Positions 16,825 through 26,474 of a DNA stretch of 64,000 nucleotides are shown piece by piece. The notes beneath the pieces were generated by a model that did not search any database, was not told where the DNA came from, and was given only the letters and a program-made list of their open reading frames with translations. Position 1 is the stretch's first letter. The number at the start of each line of letters is the position of its first letter. The stretch is taken from NCBI RefSeq assembly GCF_014205015.1, contig NZ_JACHMO010000001.1, positions 1,054,001 to 1,118,000 of the forward strand, read 5' to 3'. Source of the stretch: Saccharothrix ecbatanensis (GTDB taxonomy: Bacteria; Actinomycetota; Actinomycetes; Mycobacteriales; Pseudonocardiaceae). Made by a program: the position numbers and the translations under genes.

Positions 16825-18682
16825 GGACCACCCCCGCTCACACGGGGGAAGACAGTGACGCCGGGCTCGTGTCGGGCATCGGTCGCCAGACCACCCCCGC
16901 TCGCGCGGGGAAGACCTGGACGACGGCGTAGCCCACGCGGTGCCGTACGGACCACCCCCGCTCGCGCGGGGAAGACTTGCGCAGCGACAGCACGGCGAAG
17001 TTGGCGCCGGGACCACCCCCGCTCGCGCGGGGAAGACCTCGCCGAGCAGGGGATCACCGAGGGCAAGCTGGGACCACCCCCGCTCGCGCGGGGAAGACCC
17101 CGTCCGGTGTCTCCCAGGAAGGCGGGAAGCCGGACCACCCCCGCTCGCGCGGGGAAGACAAACTATCCAACACTGGTCCGTTCAGGTCATCCGGACCACC
17201 CCCGCTCGCGCGGGGAAGACAGACGGAAGGGGCCTGATGGCGGGTCTTCGCTGGGACCACCCCCGCTCGCGCGGGGCAGACACGGTGCGCGAGGTCGCTT
17301 TCGACCCGGCGTGGGGACCACCCCCGCTCGCGCGGGGAAGACGAACAGAGTCAAACCGCCGCCCTCAGAAATGCTGGACCACCCCCGCTCGCGTGGGGAA
17401 GACTAGCCAGCGATCCCCGTAACACACACACCGATCGGACCACCCCCGCTCGCGCGGGGAAGACGCGAAAGGCCCGGGCGGCGCCTTGTTGCTGGAGGGA
17501 CCACCCCCGCTCGCGCGGGGAAGACGTCCGCCAGTCCGCACCGGGGGCGCGGATCGAAGGGACCACCCCCGCTCGCGCGGGGAAGACGACTCCCGAATGC
17601 AGGTTCGCTTCGACACCGAGGGACCACCCCCGCTCGCGCGGGAAGACAACGGCAAGAGCCGGAAGTCCTCGGCGTGCAACGGACCACCCCCGCTCGCGCG
17701 GGGAAGACACGACCGCGCCCGACGTGGACGACATCAACGAGTGGACCACCCCCGCTCGTGCGGGGAAGACCGTACTGTCCGGCCATGCCCCGACCACTTG
17801 GACGGACCACCCCCGCTGGCGCGGGGAAGACGGTTTCCTCGACGGGAAGCAGGACCCGGAGTTCGGACCACCCCCGCTCGCGCGGGGAAGACGTTCGGCG
17901 TGGTTCCCCCGACATTGGTCCAGAGGGACCACCCTTGCTCGCGCGGGGAAGACCGACCGAAAGCCTCTCCGAGGCGGCCGGGGCGGCGGACCACCCCCGC
18001 TCGCGCGGGGAAGACTCGGCCGCGGTGGCGGTCAAGCAGCGCTGATGGGGACCACCCCCGCTCGCGCGTGGAAGACACAAACTCTTGCCGGGGCATGAAC
18101 GGGTTCGGCGGACCACCCCCGCTCGCGTGGGGAAGACGCCGACGTGATGGGCGACTAGGTGCTCAACGGCGGACCACCCCCGCTCGCGCGGGGGAAGACC
18201 TCACCACCCGGTCCGGTTTGCCGTCCACGATGGGATCACCCCCGCTTGCGCGGGAGAGACTCGGCGGTGATCAGGCCCGGCAAACCGATCGGAGGACCAC
18301 CTCCGATCGCGCGGGGAAGACCGGCGCACGTGGCGGTGGTTCCAGGCCCGGCTGGGACCACCCCCGCTCGCGCGGGGAAGACGCGGGCACGGACAGGCAG
18401 GTCCGGACGACCTCGGGACCACCCCCGCTGGCGCGGGGAACACTGGGTCGCCAAGATGAACCTGCCGACGCTGTACGGACCACCCTGCTCGCGCAGGGAA
18501 CACTTCGGATATATCGACTGTCGACTCCCTTGATCAGATAATCCCCGCTTGCATGGGAAAGTGTCGCCCTGGCCGACGCGACAGTCCGCGTGATCGGATC
18601 ACCCCGCTTGCGTAGGGAACACGCCTGCCCGATCCCTTGGGTCGCTGAGGACGAGCTACCTATTGTCGCAGGATAAGGCATT
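16825..18682 (-). CRISPR. CRISPR array 1, type I-E, about 30 repeats, decayed leader end
   Basis: About 30 repeats of 28 bases alternate with spacers of about 33 bases (61-base period). Read on the minus strand the repeat begins GTCTTCCCCGCGCGAGCGG and ends GGGTGGTCC. Repeats are near identical from 16888 to 18130, then diverge towards the right: at 18233 (GGGATCACCCCCGCTTG), 18477, 18536 and 18597 many bases differ, and a barely recognisable copy abuts a decayed leader near 18679. The repeat orientation equals that of arrays 2-4, so the right end should be leader-proximal; its decay suggests the array has long stopped acquiring spacers. No spacer duplicates were noticed. Confidence 0.95.
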
Positions 18683-18720
18683 CTGGCCAGTCACCTTACA
18701 CGTTGCGGTGTGTTTATCCG
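18679..18720 (-). promoter_or_regulatory. Decayed leader of array 1
   Basis: CATTCTGGCCAGTCACCTTA at 18679 aligns with the first bases of the array 2 leader (CATTTCTTGACCAGGCACTT). Similarity fades after about 40 bases. This places the leader on the right of the array, as in arrays 2-4. Confidence 0.5.
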
Positions 18721-19573
18721 GATCGTTCCGGTTTCGGATCTCGATGGCAGGTCGATGCCGTCGGACATGGCGTCTTACTCCAACGGGCAGGCGTCGAGGC
18801 GCGAGCGGCGCGTTCGCTGTCTGATCCGGAGGAGGTGCTTCGTGTGTGTGGGATGGCGGTTTCTATCACAGTTTTTGTGTGGCCTGAGGTTGCCGGTGGG
18901 TGGATGGGGTGGCGGTCGGACCGTGGGCGGCGCCTGTCAGCGACCGATGTGTACGCCGCCTGGCCGAGCCGGGGTGCACTGGATGTTGGTGGGCCGGCTC
19001 CTGCTGATTTGTGGGACTGGGTAGGTGGCTGGTCGTGGGTGGGTCGGCGGTTATTGGTCAATCCGGTTAATGTCGGGGTCGAGGTGTGCGGGTGGAGTGG
19101 GGTTGTGGTTTCCGGCCCGCCGGGCTACTTCGGTCCCATGGGACGCCGGATGAAAAGTCCTGCATTTAGCGGATTCTGCTTCCAGTGCCTTCCGACGCTG
19201 TCGGTATGTGGTGGTCTCCGATGTGTCCTTCTTGCATGCCTGCATCCGGTTAGTGATTTTCGGTCAATTTCGAAGTCGGTGGTGTGGAGATTCTTCATTG
19301 TTGCCGGGTTGGGGTCGGTGCGATCTCCGGCATGCGGTGTCGGTTCTACCGCATTTATGCGGAGCGGTCGGCTCCGATCGGCTGATGTTCTCGCGGTCAT
19401 CCGGGCTGTACTGCGGATAATTTCTGGCGAGGCGTTGCTACGTTTGGGTGAATTTAGGTGCCGAAGGTGCTGGTGGTGCTGCCCTGATTGGATTTGTCGA
19501 ACTGGCTTCTGCTTCCATGTCGCATCTCGGCGTCGGGAGAGCGCCGGGTTCTGATGCGAGGAGTGAAGCAATT
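18721..19573. other. Lower-GC intergenic region between array 1 and cas3
   Basis: About 850 bases with lower GC than the surroundings. A long open frame exists but has poor codon bias and no recognisable motif, so I treat it as non-coding. It should contain the promoter of the cas operon. Confidence 0.45.
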
Positions 19574-21964
19574 GTGGGCATGCCTCCCGTGTGGGGTGCC
19601 TGGGGGAAGTGGTCGCGCGGACGGTCGCCGCATCCGTTGGTGTGCCACCTGATCGACACGGCGTTGGTGGCGCGGGAGCTGCTGCCGCGGTTGCTCGGAC
19701 CCAGGTGTCTTGCGGTGTTGCGGGCGGCGTTTCGGCCGTTGGGGGACGCCGATGGTTGGATCGCCGTGCTGTGCGGCATCCACGACTTGGGCAAGTACTC
19801 GCCGACGTTCCAAGGGATCAAGGCCGAGCTGGCCGCCGAGCGTCTGGGGCCGGAAGCGGCGCCTGATGTCCACTTCGTGTGCAAACTCGACGGTGTGCAG
19901 CGCTTGGACGTGCCGCACGGCCTGCTGACGGCACTGCACGTCAAGGACATGCTCGCGTCGTGGGGAGTCGACACCGTTGTCGCCAGCGATATCGCGGTGG
20001 TGTTGGGTGGTCATCACGGATACTTCCCCAAGGGCTCGGCGGTCGCGCAGGCCCGGACGGCCCGGAACGACCACGGTGGCCAAAAGTGGGCGCGGTGGCG
20101 CGACGCGATGGTGCTACAGGTCGTTGATCATCTGGGGTTGGGCGATCCGCGGACGTTGCCGTGGTCGCAGGTCGAGTTCGGTATCGTCGCGGCTGTCAGC
20201 CTGGCGGGACTGACGACGGTCAGCGACTGGATCGCCTCCGACGAGTCGAACTACAAGTCGCCCGACGGGCCATTCGATCTTGCCGAGTATGTCCGCGTCG
20301 CACGTCCGCGCGCCGTCGATGCGGTCGTGAAGGCCGGTGTGCAGCGGTGGACACCGCCGGTCGACACCAGCTTCAGGGGCCTCAACCCGACGGCGCCGGA
20401 TGTGCGGCCGGTTCAGGTGGTGGCCGAGCGGTTGGCGGCTGATCGGCGTGGGCCCACGATGGTGGTGGTCGAAGCGCCGACCGGTGAGGGCAAGACATTG
20501 CTGGCGTTCCAGGTGGCAACGACGTTGGTGCGCAACCTGGAGCTGTCCGGTGTGTACGTGGGCATGCCGACCAAAGCCACGAGCAACCAGGTGCTGGACG
20601 AGTTCGAGGCGCTGTTGGAACGGATCGGGGACACCACCGGTGTGCATCTGGTGCACTCCGACGCCCGAGCCCACCTGGCCGAGCGGGACACCGAGCCGTC
20701 GGATGTCGGTCGTGACGATCCGCACGACGGTGACGCCGCGGCCCGGGAGTGGTTCACCCGGAAGAAAAGCCTGCTGGCCAGTCTGGGTATCGGGACCGTG
20801 GACCAGGTGGTCCGGGCGGGCATCCGATCCGGGCACGGGTTCGTGCGGCTGGCCGGGTTGTCGGGGAAGGTCGTGGTGTTCGACGAGGTGCACGCCTACG
20901 GCGTGCACATGTCGACGCTGCTCGACCGGCTGCTGATGTGGTTGGGGCGGTTGGGTGTCTCGGTGGTGATGTTGTCGGCGACGTTGCCGACGCGACGTCG
21001 TGACGAGTTGGTCAGGGCGTGGCAGGCGGGGCTGACGGGACGTCGTTCCGGCATGGTGGCCGCGGTGCCCGCCTGTGAGGGCTACCCACGGGTGACTGTG
21101 GCTGGCGAGGATGGGGTCGCTGTGCAGGAGGCCGGTGTCTCGATGATCAATCAGGGGCGGGACGTCGTGCTCGACCACCCTGTACCGGCCGAGCAGGTGG
21201 TGTCGTGGCTGCTGGATCAGGCGCGCAGCGGACGCGGTGTCGCGGCGGTGCACAACACCGTGGCCCGCGCCAAGAGGACCTACGAGGAGGTGGACGCGGC
21301 GGTCGCCCGACTGCCTGAGGAATACTTCGCCGAGGGTGTGCGGCCGGTGGTGAAGCTGATCCACGGGCAGATGGATCGCGTCGAGCGCAGCGACGTAGAG
21401 GAATGGCTCCGACGCGGGTTCGGCCCTCGCGGCAGCCGCGCACCGGCCATCGTCGTAGGGACGCAGGTACTGGAACAGAGCCTCGACCTGGACTTCGACG
21501 CGATGCTGATTGACCTCGCGCCAATGGATCTGGTGATCCAGCGCGCGGGACGAGTCCACCGGCACAACCGCAAGCAGCGAGGGCCGCTGCTACTGGGCAT
21601 CACCGGAGTGACCGACACCGACGGCGCACCGGTGTTCCCGCCACACGTGCACACGATCTACTCCCGCTACATCCTGCTGCGAACCTGGGCGCTGCTGCGA
21701 CACCGCACGGTGATCCGCTGCCCGCGGGAGGTTCCCGCCCTGGTCGACACCGTCTACGGCCCGGCGGAGGCCGTCACGTGCCCCTCCGGGTGGGAGACGA
21801 CGTGGCGGCAGGCGGAGGCGGCACACCGCGCGCACGGTCACAGGCAGGTCGACCGGGCGGCGAATCTGTACCTGCCCGTACCGGTCGGGGAGGTCGCCCT
21901 GGAACAACTGTCCGAGCAACCGCAAGATCCCCGACGGACTCGTGAGGGCAAGGGGAACCGGTGA
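19574..21964 (+). CDS. cas3: CRISPR type I-E helicase-nuclease Cas3 (HD plus helicase)
   Basis: About 796 aa from the GTG at 19574 (GAGGAG 10 bases upstream; ATG at 19580 is an alternative). HD nuclease motifs: HPLVCHLIDTA, CGIHDLGKYSP, LGGHHGYFPKG and SDWIASDE. SF2 helicase motifs: EAPTGEGKTLLA (Walker A), VVFDEVHAYG (DExH), MLSATLP, and VGTQVLEQSLDLDFD..IDLAPMDLVIQRAGRVHRH. Cas3 is recruited by Cascade to nick and unwind target DNA. The frame stops before the C-terminal domain, which is encoded by the next overlapping ORF. Confidence 0.95.
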   Translation: MGMPPVWGAWGKWSRGRSPHPLVCHLIDTALVARELLPRLLGPRCLAVLRAAFRPLGDADGWIAVLCGIHDLGKYSPTFQGIKAELAAERLGPEAAPDVHFVCKLDGVQRLDVPHGLLTALHVKDMLASWGVDTVVASDIAVVLGGHHGYFPKGSAVAQARTARNDHGGQKWARWRDAMVLQVVDHLGLGDPRTLPWSQVEFGIVAAVSLAGLTTVSDWIASDESNYKSPDGPFDLAEYVRVARPRAVDAVVKAGVQRWTPPVDTSFRGLNPTAPDVRPVQVVAERLAADRRGPTMVVVEAPTGEGKTLLAFQVATTLVRNLELSGVYVGMPTKATSNQVLDEFEALLERIGDTTGVHLVHSDARAHLAERDTEPSDVGRDDPHDGDAAAREWFTRKKSLLASLGIGTVDQVVRAGIRSGHGFVRLAGLSGKVVVFDEVHAYGVHMSTLLDRLLMWLGRLGVSVVMLSATLPTRRRDELVRAWQAGLTGRRSGMVAAVPACEGYPRVTVAGEDGVAVQEAGVSMINQGRDVVLDHPVPAEQVVSWLLDQARSGRGVAAVHNTVARAKRTYEEVDAAVARLPEEYFAEGVRPVVKLIHGQMDRVERSDVEEWLRRGFGPRGSRAPAIVVGTQVLEQSLDLDFDAMLIDLAPMDLVIQRAGRVHRHNRKQRGPLLLGITGVTDTDGAPVFPPHVHTIYSRYILLRTWALLRHRTVIRCPREVPALVDTVYGPAEAVTCPSGWETTWRQAEAAHRAHGHRQVDRAANLYLPVPVGEVALEQLSEQPQDPRRTREGKGNR

Positions 21965-22332
21965 TCGACGACGAGTACGACGACCTCGACACCGTGGTCG
22001 AAGTGGTCCTGTTGCGAGCCGACGAGAACGGTTCGGCCGGCAGGATCATCCCGGTGCGCGGCCTGACGTCGATAGACCTCACCGCCACCGGACTCACCGC
22101 GACGGCGGTGCGGGAGTTGACGGACTCCAGCACTGTCCTGTCAGCCCCGGACGGAGTGCCGTCGGAGGTGGTGCACGTCCTGCGGGCAGCACCGGTTCCG
22201 CCGCTGTTCGCCGGCTCCTCATGGCTGCGCCACCACCGGCCGCTGGTGCTGCGTAACGGGCGATGCCCGGTCGCGGGCCACATCCTCAACTACGAACCGG
22301 AGTCCGGCGTGTACGTCGATGGTGACCTGTGA
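21961..22332 (+). CDS. Separate Cas3 C-terminal-domain-like ORF
   Basis: 123 aa, GTG start overlapping the cas3 TGA (GTGA). It reads VVEVVLLRADENG..RIIPVRG..LTATAVRELTDSSTVLSAP, resembling the Cas3 C-terminal domain that follows the helicase in type I-E single-chain enzymes (TRLGEP..VVLLR.., then LLxxSVxl). It ends GHILNYEPESGVYVDGDL. Either Cas3 is split into two coupled polypeptides or a frameshift separates them near 21955; the tight GTGA overlap and intact coding favour a real split. Its own stop overlaps the cse1 start in the same way. Confidence 0.65.
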   Translation: MIDDEYDDLDTVVEVVLLRADENGSAGRIIPVRGLTSIDLTATGLTATAVRELTDSSTVLSAPDGVPSEVVHVLRAAPVPPLFAGSSWLRHHRPLVLRNGRCPVAGHILNYEPESGVYVDGDL

Positions 22333-23936
22333 CGCGTGAGGCGGCGACATCGTTCGACCTGCTAACCGAGCGGTGGATCCCGGTGATCGACCGCAACGGC
22401 ACACCCGACAAGGTCGGGCTGAGACGACTGCTGCTCGAATCACACGCGCTCCGGCGCATCTCCGGCAGCACCTCGCCCATGACCGCCGCCTTGTACCGGC
22501 TGGTGCTGGCGTTGTTCCACCGCGCCTACGCGGTGACCACCGAAGTGGAGTGGAAAGACCGCTGGGAGGCCAAGTCGTTGCCGGCCAAGCCGCTGCAGAA
22601 GTACCTGGCCGACTTCGGCGACCGGTTCGACTTGTTCGATCCACAACGGCCCTTCCTGCAATGCCCGGCGCTGGCACGCGTCACACCCCAGACCCCGGCG
22701 AAGCTGATTCCCCACCGCGCGGTGGGCAACAACGTCACCCTGTTCGACCACACCACCGCCACCGACATCACGCTGCTCGATCCGGACGAAGCCGCCTGCT
22801 GGCTGATCACCACCCAGGCGTTCGACCCAGGCGGCACCAAAACCCCCTATGAGCGCGTGAGGTCATCGAAGCTGGCACCGTGCAACCGCCTGGGCGTCGT
22901 CCTGGTCGAGGGCGACACCCTGCTGCAAACGCTGCTGTTCAACGCCCTGCTGTACGACCCGGAACTGCATAAGCCGCGCAAGACCACGATCGACGACGCG
23001 CCGATCTGGGAAGCGGCCGTTCCCCCGCCGGGCATCCCGGACAAACGGCCGGCGCGTGGCTGGACGGATCTGTTGACCTGGCCCTCACGGCGCATCCTGC
23101 TCTCCCACCGCCGCGACGGTGACGCCATCAAGGTCGACGGGGTCGTCATCACGCCCGGGGTCGAATTCACCGGTGAGCTGGTGCACGACGAGAAAATGGC
23201 GGCTTTTCGTCAGCCGACCGGGAAAAACGGCAAGCCGAAGAAAGACGCGCCGCTGCAGCCGATCCGGCTGGCCCCACTGCGTGGCGTGTGGCGGCACAGC
23301 GTCGAACTCCTGCTCGCCGACCAGCCGGGGGAGGGGCGGTCCCGGGTGAGGCCACCAGCGCTGGACCAGATCGCCAGACTGGCCGAGCGCGGCCGGCTGC
23401 CGCAAGGCGCCTCCTACACCCTGCGTGTGTTCGGTCAACAGCTGAACAAGGAGCAGTCCGTGGTCGTGGACTACCTCGAAGACGCGGTACCGGCACCGGT
23501 GGCGCTTCTACGTGCCAATGACCCGGTCGTGGCGACCCTGGTGGGCATCGCGATCGCACTCGCCGACGACGCCGGGGCCGCGCTGCGCCACTTGGAAAGC
23601 GGCTATCGGGAGGAACGGCGAGCCAAACCCGTCTCCGGACTCGATCTGGCGTACTGGCCGCACCTGACCAACGCCTTCGGCGAGCTGCTGGAGGATATGG
23701 CCAAGGCCCGGCGGAAACAGCGCCCGGAGACCGATGCGCTGACCGCGTGGGCCGAGCACGTCGCCCGCACCGTCCGGTCCGCCGGCAACCGCTGGGCCAC
23801 AGGCGCCTCGATCGACGGACGTGACCTGCTGATCATCGCCAAACACGTCGAGAAGTTCGACAACATCGTCGCCAAGCTCGTGCGCACCTTCCAGGCGAAG
23901 GTGCGCGGCTCCCTCACGAAAGAGCAGGACGGGTGA
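22329..23936 (+). CDS. casA: Cascade large subunit Cse1/CasA (Cas8e)
   Basis: 535 aa, GTG start in a GTGA overlap. The N-terminus FDLLTERWIPVI and the following GLRRLLLESHALRRIS are diagnostic of Cse1. FDLFDPQRPFLQCP and later helical bundles fit the family, whose length is normally 500-560 aa. It recognises the PAM and recruits Cas3. Operon context is complete on both sides. Confidence 0.95.
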   Translation: MTREAATSFDLLTERWIPVIDRNGTPDKVGLRRLLLESHALRRISGSTSPMTAALYRLVLALFHRAYAVTTEVEWKDRWEAKSLPAKPLQKYLADFGDRFDLFDPQRPFLQCPALARVTPQTPAKLIPHRAVGNNVTLFDHTTATDITLLDPDEAACWLITTQAFDPGGTKTPYERVRSSKLAPCNRLGVVLVEGDTLLQTLLFNALLYDPELHKPRKTTIDDAPIWEAAVPPPGIPDKRPARGWTDLLTWPSRRILLSHRRDGDAIKVDGVVITPGVEFTGELVHDEKMAAFRQPTGKNGKPKKDAPLQPIRLAPLRGVWRHSVELLLADQPGEGRSRVRPPALDQIARLAERGRLPQGASYTLRVFGQQLNKEQSVVVDYLEDAVPAPVALLRANDPVVATLVGIAIALADDAGAALRHLESGYREERRAKPVSGLDLAYWPHLTNAFGELLEDMAKARRKQRPETDALTAWAEHVARTVRSAGNRWATGASIDGRDLLIIAKHVEKFDNIVAKLVRTFQAKVRGSLTKEQDG

Positions 23937-24577
23937 CAGACAACCACCTCAGGCAACGCCGCCGGGCGTTCACCGGCTACCTCTACGGCCTCTACCACGG
24001 CCTGTCCTCCGACAACGGCACCAAGGCCGCCGAGTCCCGCCGCGTACTGGCCCGCCTGCGGCGGACGTTCTCCGGTCCACGTCAGGAAGCCGAAGCCTAC
24101 GAGTACGTCTTCACACACGACCCCCCGCGCAGCGAGGAGGAGGCGTGGCTGCTGGTGGCCGGGTTGTTCGCCCTGCATCCGCAGCCGCGGCGCGATCCGT
24201 CCCGACGCGGCTCGATGGGCGGCTCGATGGGCGAGCTGGAGGCCCGGCGCGGTTTAGCCGCTGCCCGGCGCTTCACCGACCTGGTGGCGCGCGACCGCGA
24301 CGGCCTGCCGCACCACCTGCGCCAGACCATCCGACTGCTGGCCTCCCACGACATCACCGTCAACTACGACCAGCTGCTGGACGACCTGGCGATCCTGCTC
24401 GGTGACGACTACCGCGAGCAGGACGTCCGCAGCGTCCGCCTGCGGTGGGCCCGTGAATTCCACCGCCCATCACCCGAGCGCGCCGCCATGACCACTGCCA
24501 AGGCCACCGACACGGTCGATGACGAGCCGGACGACGACTCGGCCCAAGACGACTTCGCCACCACGGAGAACTTGTGA
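23933..24577 (+). CDS. casB: Cascade small subunit Cse2/CasB (Cas11)
   Basis: 214 aa. All-helical and basic in its first 185 residues (RRRAFTGYLYGLY, RRVLARLRRTFSG, LAAARRFTDLVARD, RWAREFHRP), with an acidic tail (DTVDDEPDDDSAQDDF). Two copies stabilise the R-loop in known Cascades. It contains a small in-frame duplication (GSMGGSMG). It overlaps cse1 upstream and cas7 downstream by GTGA. Confidence 0.9.
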   Translation: MTDNHLRQRRRAFTGYLYGLYHGLSSDNGTKAAESRRVLARLRRTFSGPRQEAEAYEYVFTHDPPRSEEEAWLLVAGLFALHPQPRRDPSRRGSMGGSMGELEARRGLAAARRFTDLVARDRDGLPHHLRQTIRLLASHDITVNYDQLLDDLAILLGDDYREQDVRSVRLRWAREFHRPSPERAAMTTAKATDTVDDEPDDDSAQDDFATTENL

Positions 24578-25749
24578 TCCTCGAACTGCACCTGCTCCAG
24601 TCCTTCCCGGTCAGCAACCTCAACCGCGACGACACCGGCCAACCCAAGACCGCCACCTTCGGAGGCCAGAGCCGCGCCCGCATCTCCAGCCAGTCGCTCA
24701 AGCGCTCCGCCCGCCTGTTGTTCAACGACTACGGCCTGGACAAGTCCGAGACAGGGATGCGCACCAAACGGCTGATCGGCAACGCCGCCAAGCGACTGGC
24801 CGGGGCAGGGCGTGACGCCGAGACCGCGCCCGGCGTCGTGACCGCCGCGCTGGAATACCTCGGGTTCGGCGTGGACCAGGACAAACTGCTGACCGAATAC
24901 TTGCTGTTCGTCGGTCCCGAAGCCATCGACCGGCTGGCCGACTACAGCCAGACCCACTGGGACACCCTGGCCGTGACGGCGGCGGCCAAGGCCGCCGCGA
25001 AGCAGGCCGAAGACGAGGCCAAGGTCAAAACCAAAGGCAGGGTCAAGAAGGCGAAAATCGAGAAGCCGAAGCCCGACAAGCAGGCCGAGGCCGATGCCAA
25101 GCACATCCTCGACGGCGCCCGAGCCGTGGACGTAGCCCTGTTCGGGCGCATGATCGCCGACAACAAGGACTTCAACGTCAACGCCGCATCCCAGGTCGCC
25201 CACGCCCTGTCGACCCACGCCGTGCGCAACGAGTTCGACTTCTACACCGCCGTCGACGACCTCAAACCCGACGCCGAGTCCGGCGCCGACATGATCGGTA
25301 CCGTCGACTTCAACTCCGCCTGCTACTACCGCTACGCCAACGTCGACATCGCCCAGCTGACCACCAACCTCTCCAGCGACTCCGACCTGGTCGACCGCGG
25401 CCTGCGCGCCTGGCTGTACTCCTTCATCCACGCCGTCCCCAGCGGCAAGCAGAACTCCATGGCCGCCCGCACCCTGCCCGATACCCTGCTGGGCGTCGTC
25501 CGCGACCGCGGCGCGTGGAACCTGGCCAACGCCTTCCTCAAGCCGGTCGTCGCCGACGACCTAATGGCAGCCTCCACCGAGCGCCTCACCGCCCACTTCG
25601 CCCGCCTGCGCGACTTTTACGGCAACGGCCAGATCCGTGCCGTCGCCGCAGCCTCCGTCACCGGTGACATCGCGCACCTGGATCCCAGCGACACAGTCAC
25701 CGGCATCGACCAGTTCACCACCCGCCTGCTCACCGCGACCCGCAGCTGA
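24574..25749 (+). CDS. casC: Cascade backbone Cas7/CasC (Cse4)
   Basis: 391 aa. The N-terminus reads LELHLLQSFPVSNLNRDDTGQPKTATFGG..RARISSQSLKRS, the signature of type I-E Cas7. Six copies coat the crRNA. An unusual lysine/alanine-rich segment (about residues 130-170: AKAAAKQAEDEAKVKTKGRVKKAKIEK..) interrupts the usual fold, apparently a surface loop. GTG start overlapping cse2. Confidence 0.95.
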   Translation: MILELHLLQSFPVSNLNRDDTGQPKTATFGGQSRARISSQSLKRSARLLFNDYGLDKSETGMRTKRLIGNAAKRLAGAGRDAETAPGVVTAALEYLGFGVDQDKLLTEYLLFVGPEAIDRLADYSQTHWDTLAVTAAAKAAAKQAEDEAKVKTKGRVKKAKIEKPKPDKQAEADAKHILDGARAVDVALFGRMIADNKDFNVNAASQVAHALSTHAVRNEFDFYTAVDDLKPDAESGADMIGTVDFNSACYYRYANVDIAQLTTNLSSDSDLVDRGLRAWLYSFIHAVPSGKQNSMAARTLPDTLLGVVRDRGAWNLANAFLKPVVADDLMAASTERLTAHFARLRDFYGNGQIRAVAAASVTGDIAHLDPSDTVTGIDQFTTRLLTATRS

Positions 25750-25754
25750 CCACC

Positions 25755-26474
25755 ATGTCCACCTCTCTGGCCCTGTGCTTCGACGCACCCCTGCAGTCCT
25801 GGGGCACCCGATCACCCGGCACCCTGCGCGACACCGCCGCCGAACCGACCAAATCCGGTGTCGTCGGCCTGCTGGCCGCCGCCTTGGGCGTCCACCGCGA
25901 CGACCACGACGCGATCACCGATTTGGCCGCGCTCACCCTGGCCGTTCGCATCGACCGCGAAGGCATCCTCGAACGCGACTTCCACACGACCCAGAACGTC
26001 CCCACCACGCTGGGCAAAGGCCACCGCACCGTAGTCAGCGAGCGCTACTACCTCGCCGACGCCCTCTTCCTAGTCATCGTCGAAGGCAAACCGGAACTAC
26101 TGCGCCAACTGAGCTATGCGATCGACAGCCCGTGCTGGCCGGTGTTCTTCGGCCGACGCGCCTTCGTCCCCGCACGACCACTGCTCACCCGCACCGGCCT
26201 CACCAACCAACCCGCCATCCAGGTCCTGAGCACGCACCCGTGGCTGGAAAACGACCCCGACATCAGGACGAGCGAAAGCGACAAAACCGAGCGCGTGCCG
26301 TTGCGCACCGTCATCGACTGCGAAGCCGTCACAGCGGGCGCCGTGCTGCGCCGTGACCACCCGATCAGCTTCACCCACGGCGACCGACGGCATGGCCACC
26401 GTTACATCCTGCCCGGCACCACCCCGCTCACCGATCCCATGATCAACGATGGAGACCAAGTCCAGTGTTCCTGA
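25755..26474 (+). CDS. casD: Cascade subunit Cas5e/CasD
   Basis: 239 aa. The N-terminal RAMP strand LALCFDAPLQSWGTRS and PTKSGVVGLLAAALG are diagnostic of Cas5e, which caps the crRNA 5' handle. It follows cas7 by 5 bases and overlaps cas6e by 10 bases. Confidence 0.95.
   Translation: MSTSLALCFDAPLQSWGTRSPGTLRDTAAEPTKSGVVGLLAAALGVHRDDHDAITDLAALTLAVRIDREGILERDFHTTQNVPTTLGKGHRTVVSERYYLADALFLVIVEGKPELLRQLSYAIDSPCWPVFFGRRAFVPARPLLTRTGLTNQPAIQVLSTHPWLENDPDIRTSESDKTERVPLRTVIDCEAVTAGAVLRRDHPISFTHGDRRHGHRYILPGTTPLTDPMINDGDQVQCS

Noticed and set aside
16447..18541. Long plus- and minus-strand open frames across CRISPR array 1 (peptides full of PPPLARGR or PRASGGG)
   Set aside because: They are translations of the repeat and spacer lattice with a 61-base period. 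The same applies to frames over arrays 2, 3 and 4.
18703..19554. 283-codon open frame between array 1 and cas3
   Set aside because: Poor codon bias, irregular composition, no ribosome site or domain; it also runs into the cas3 N-terminus in another frame.
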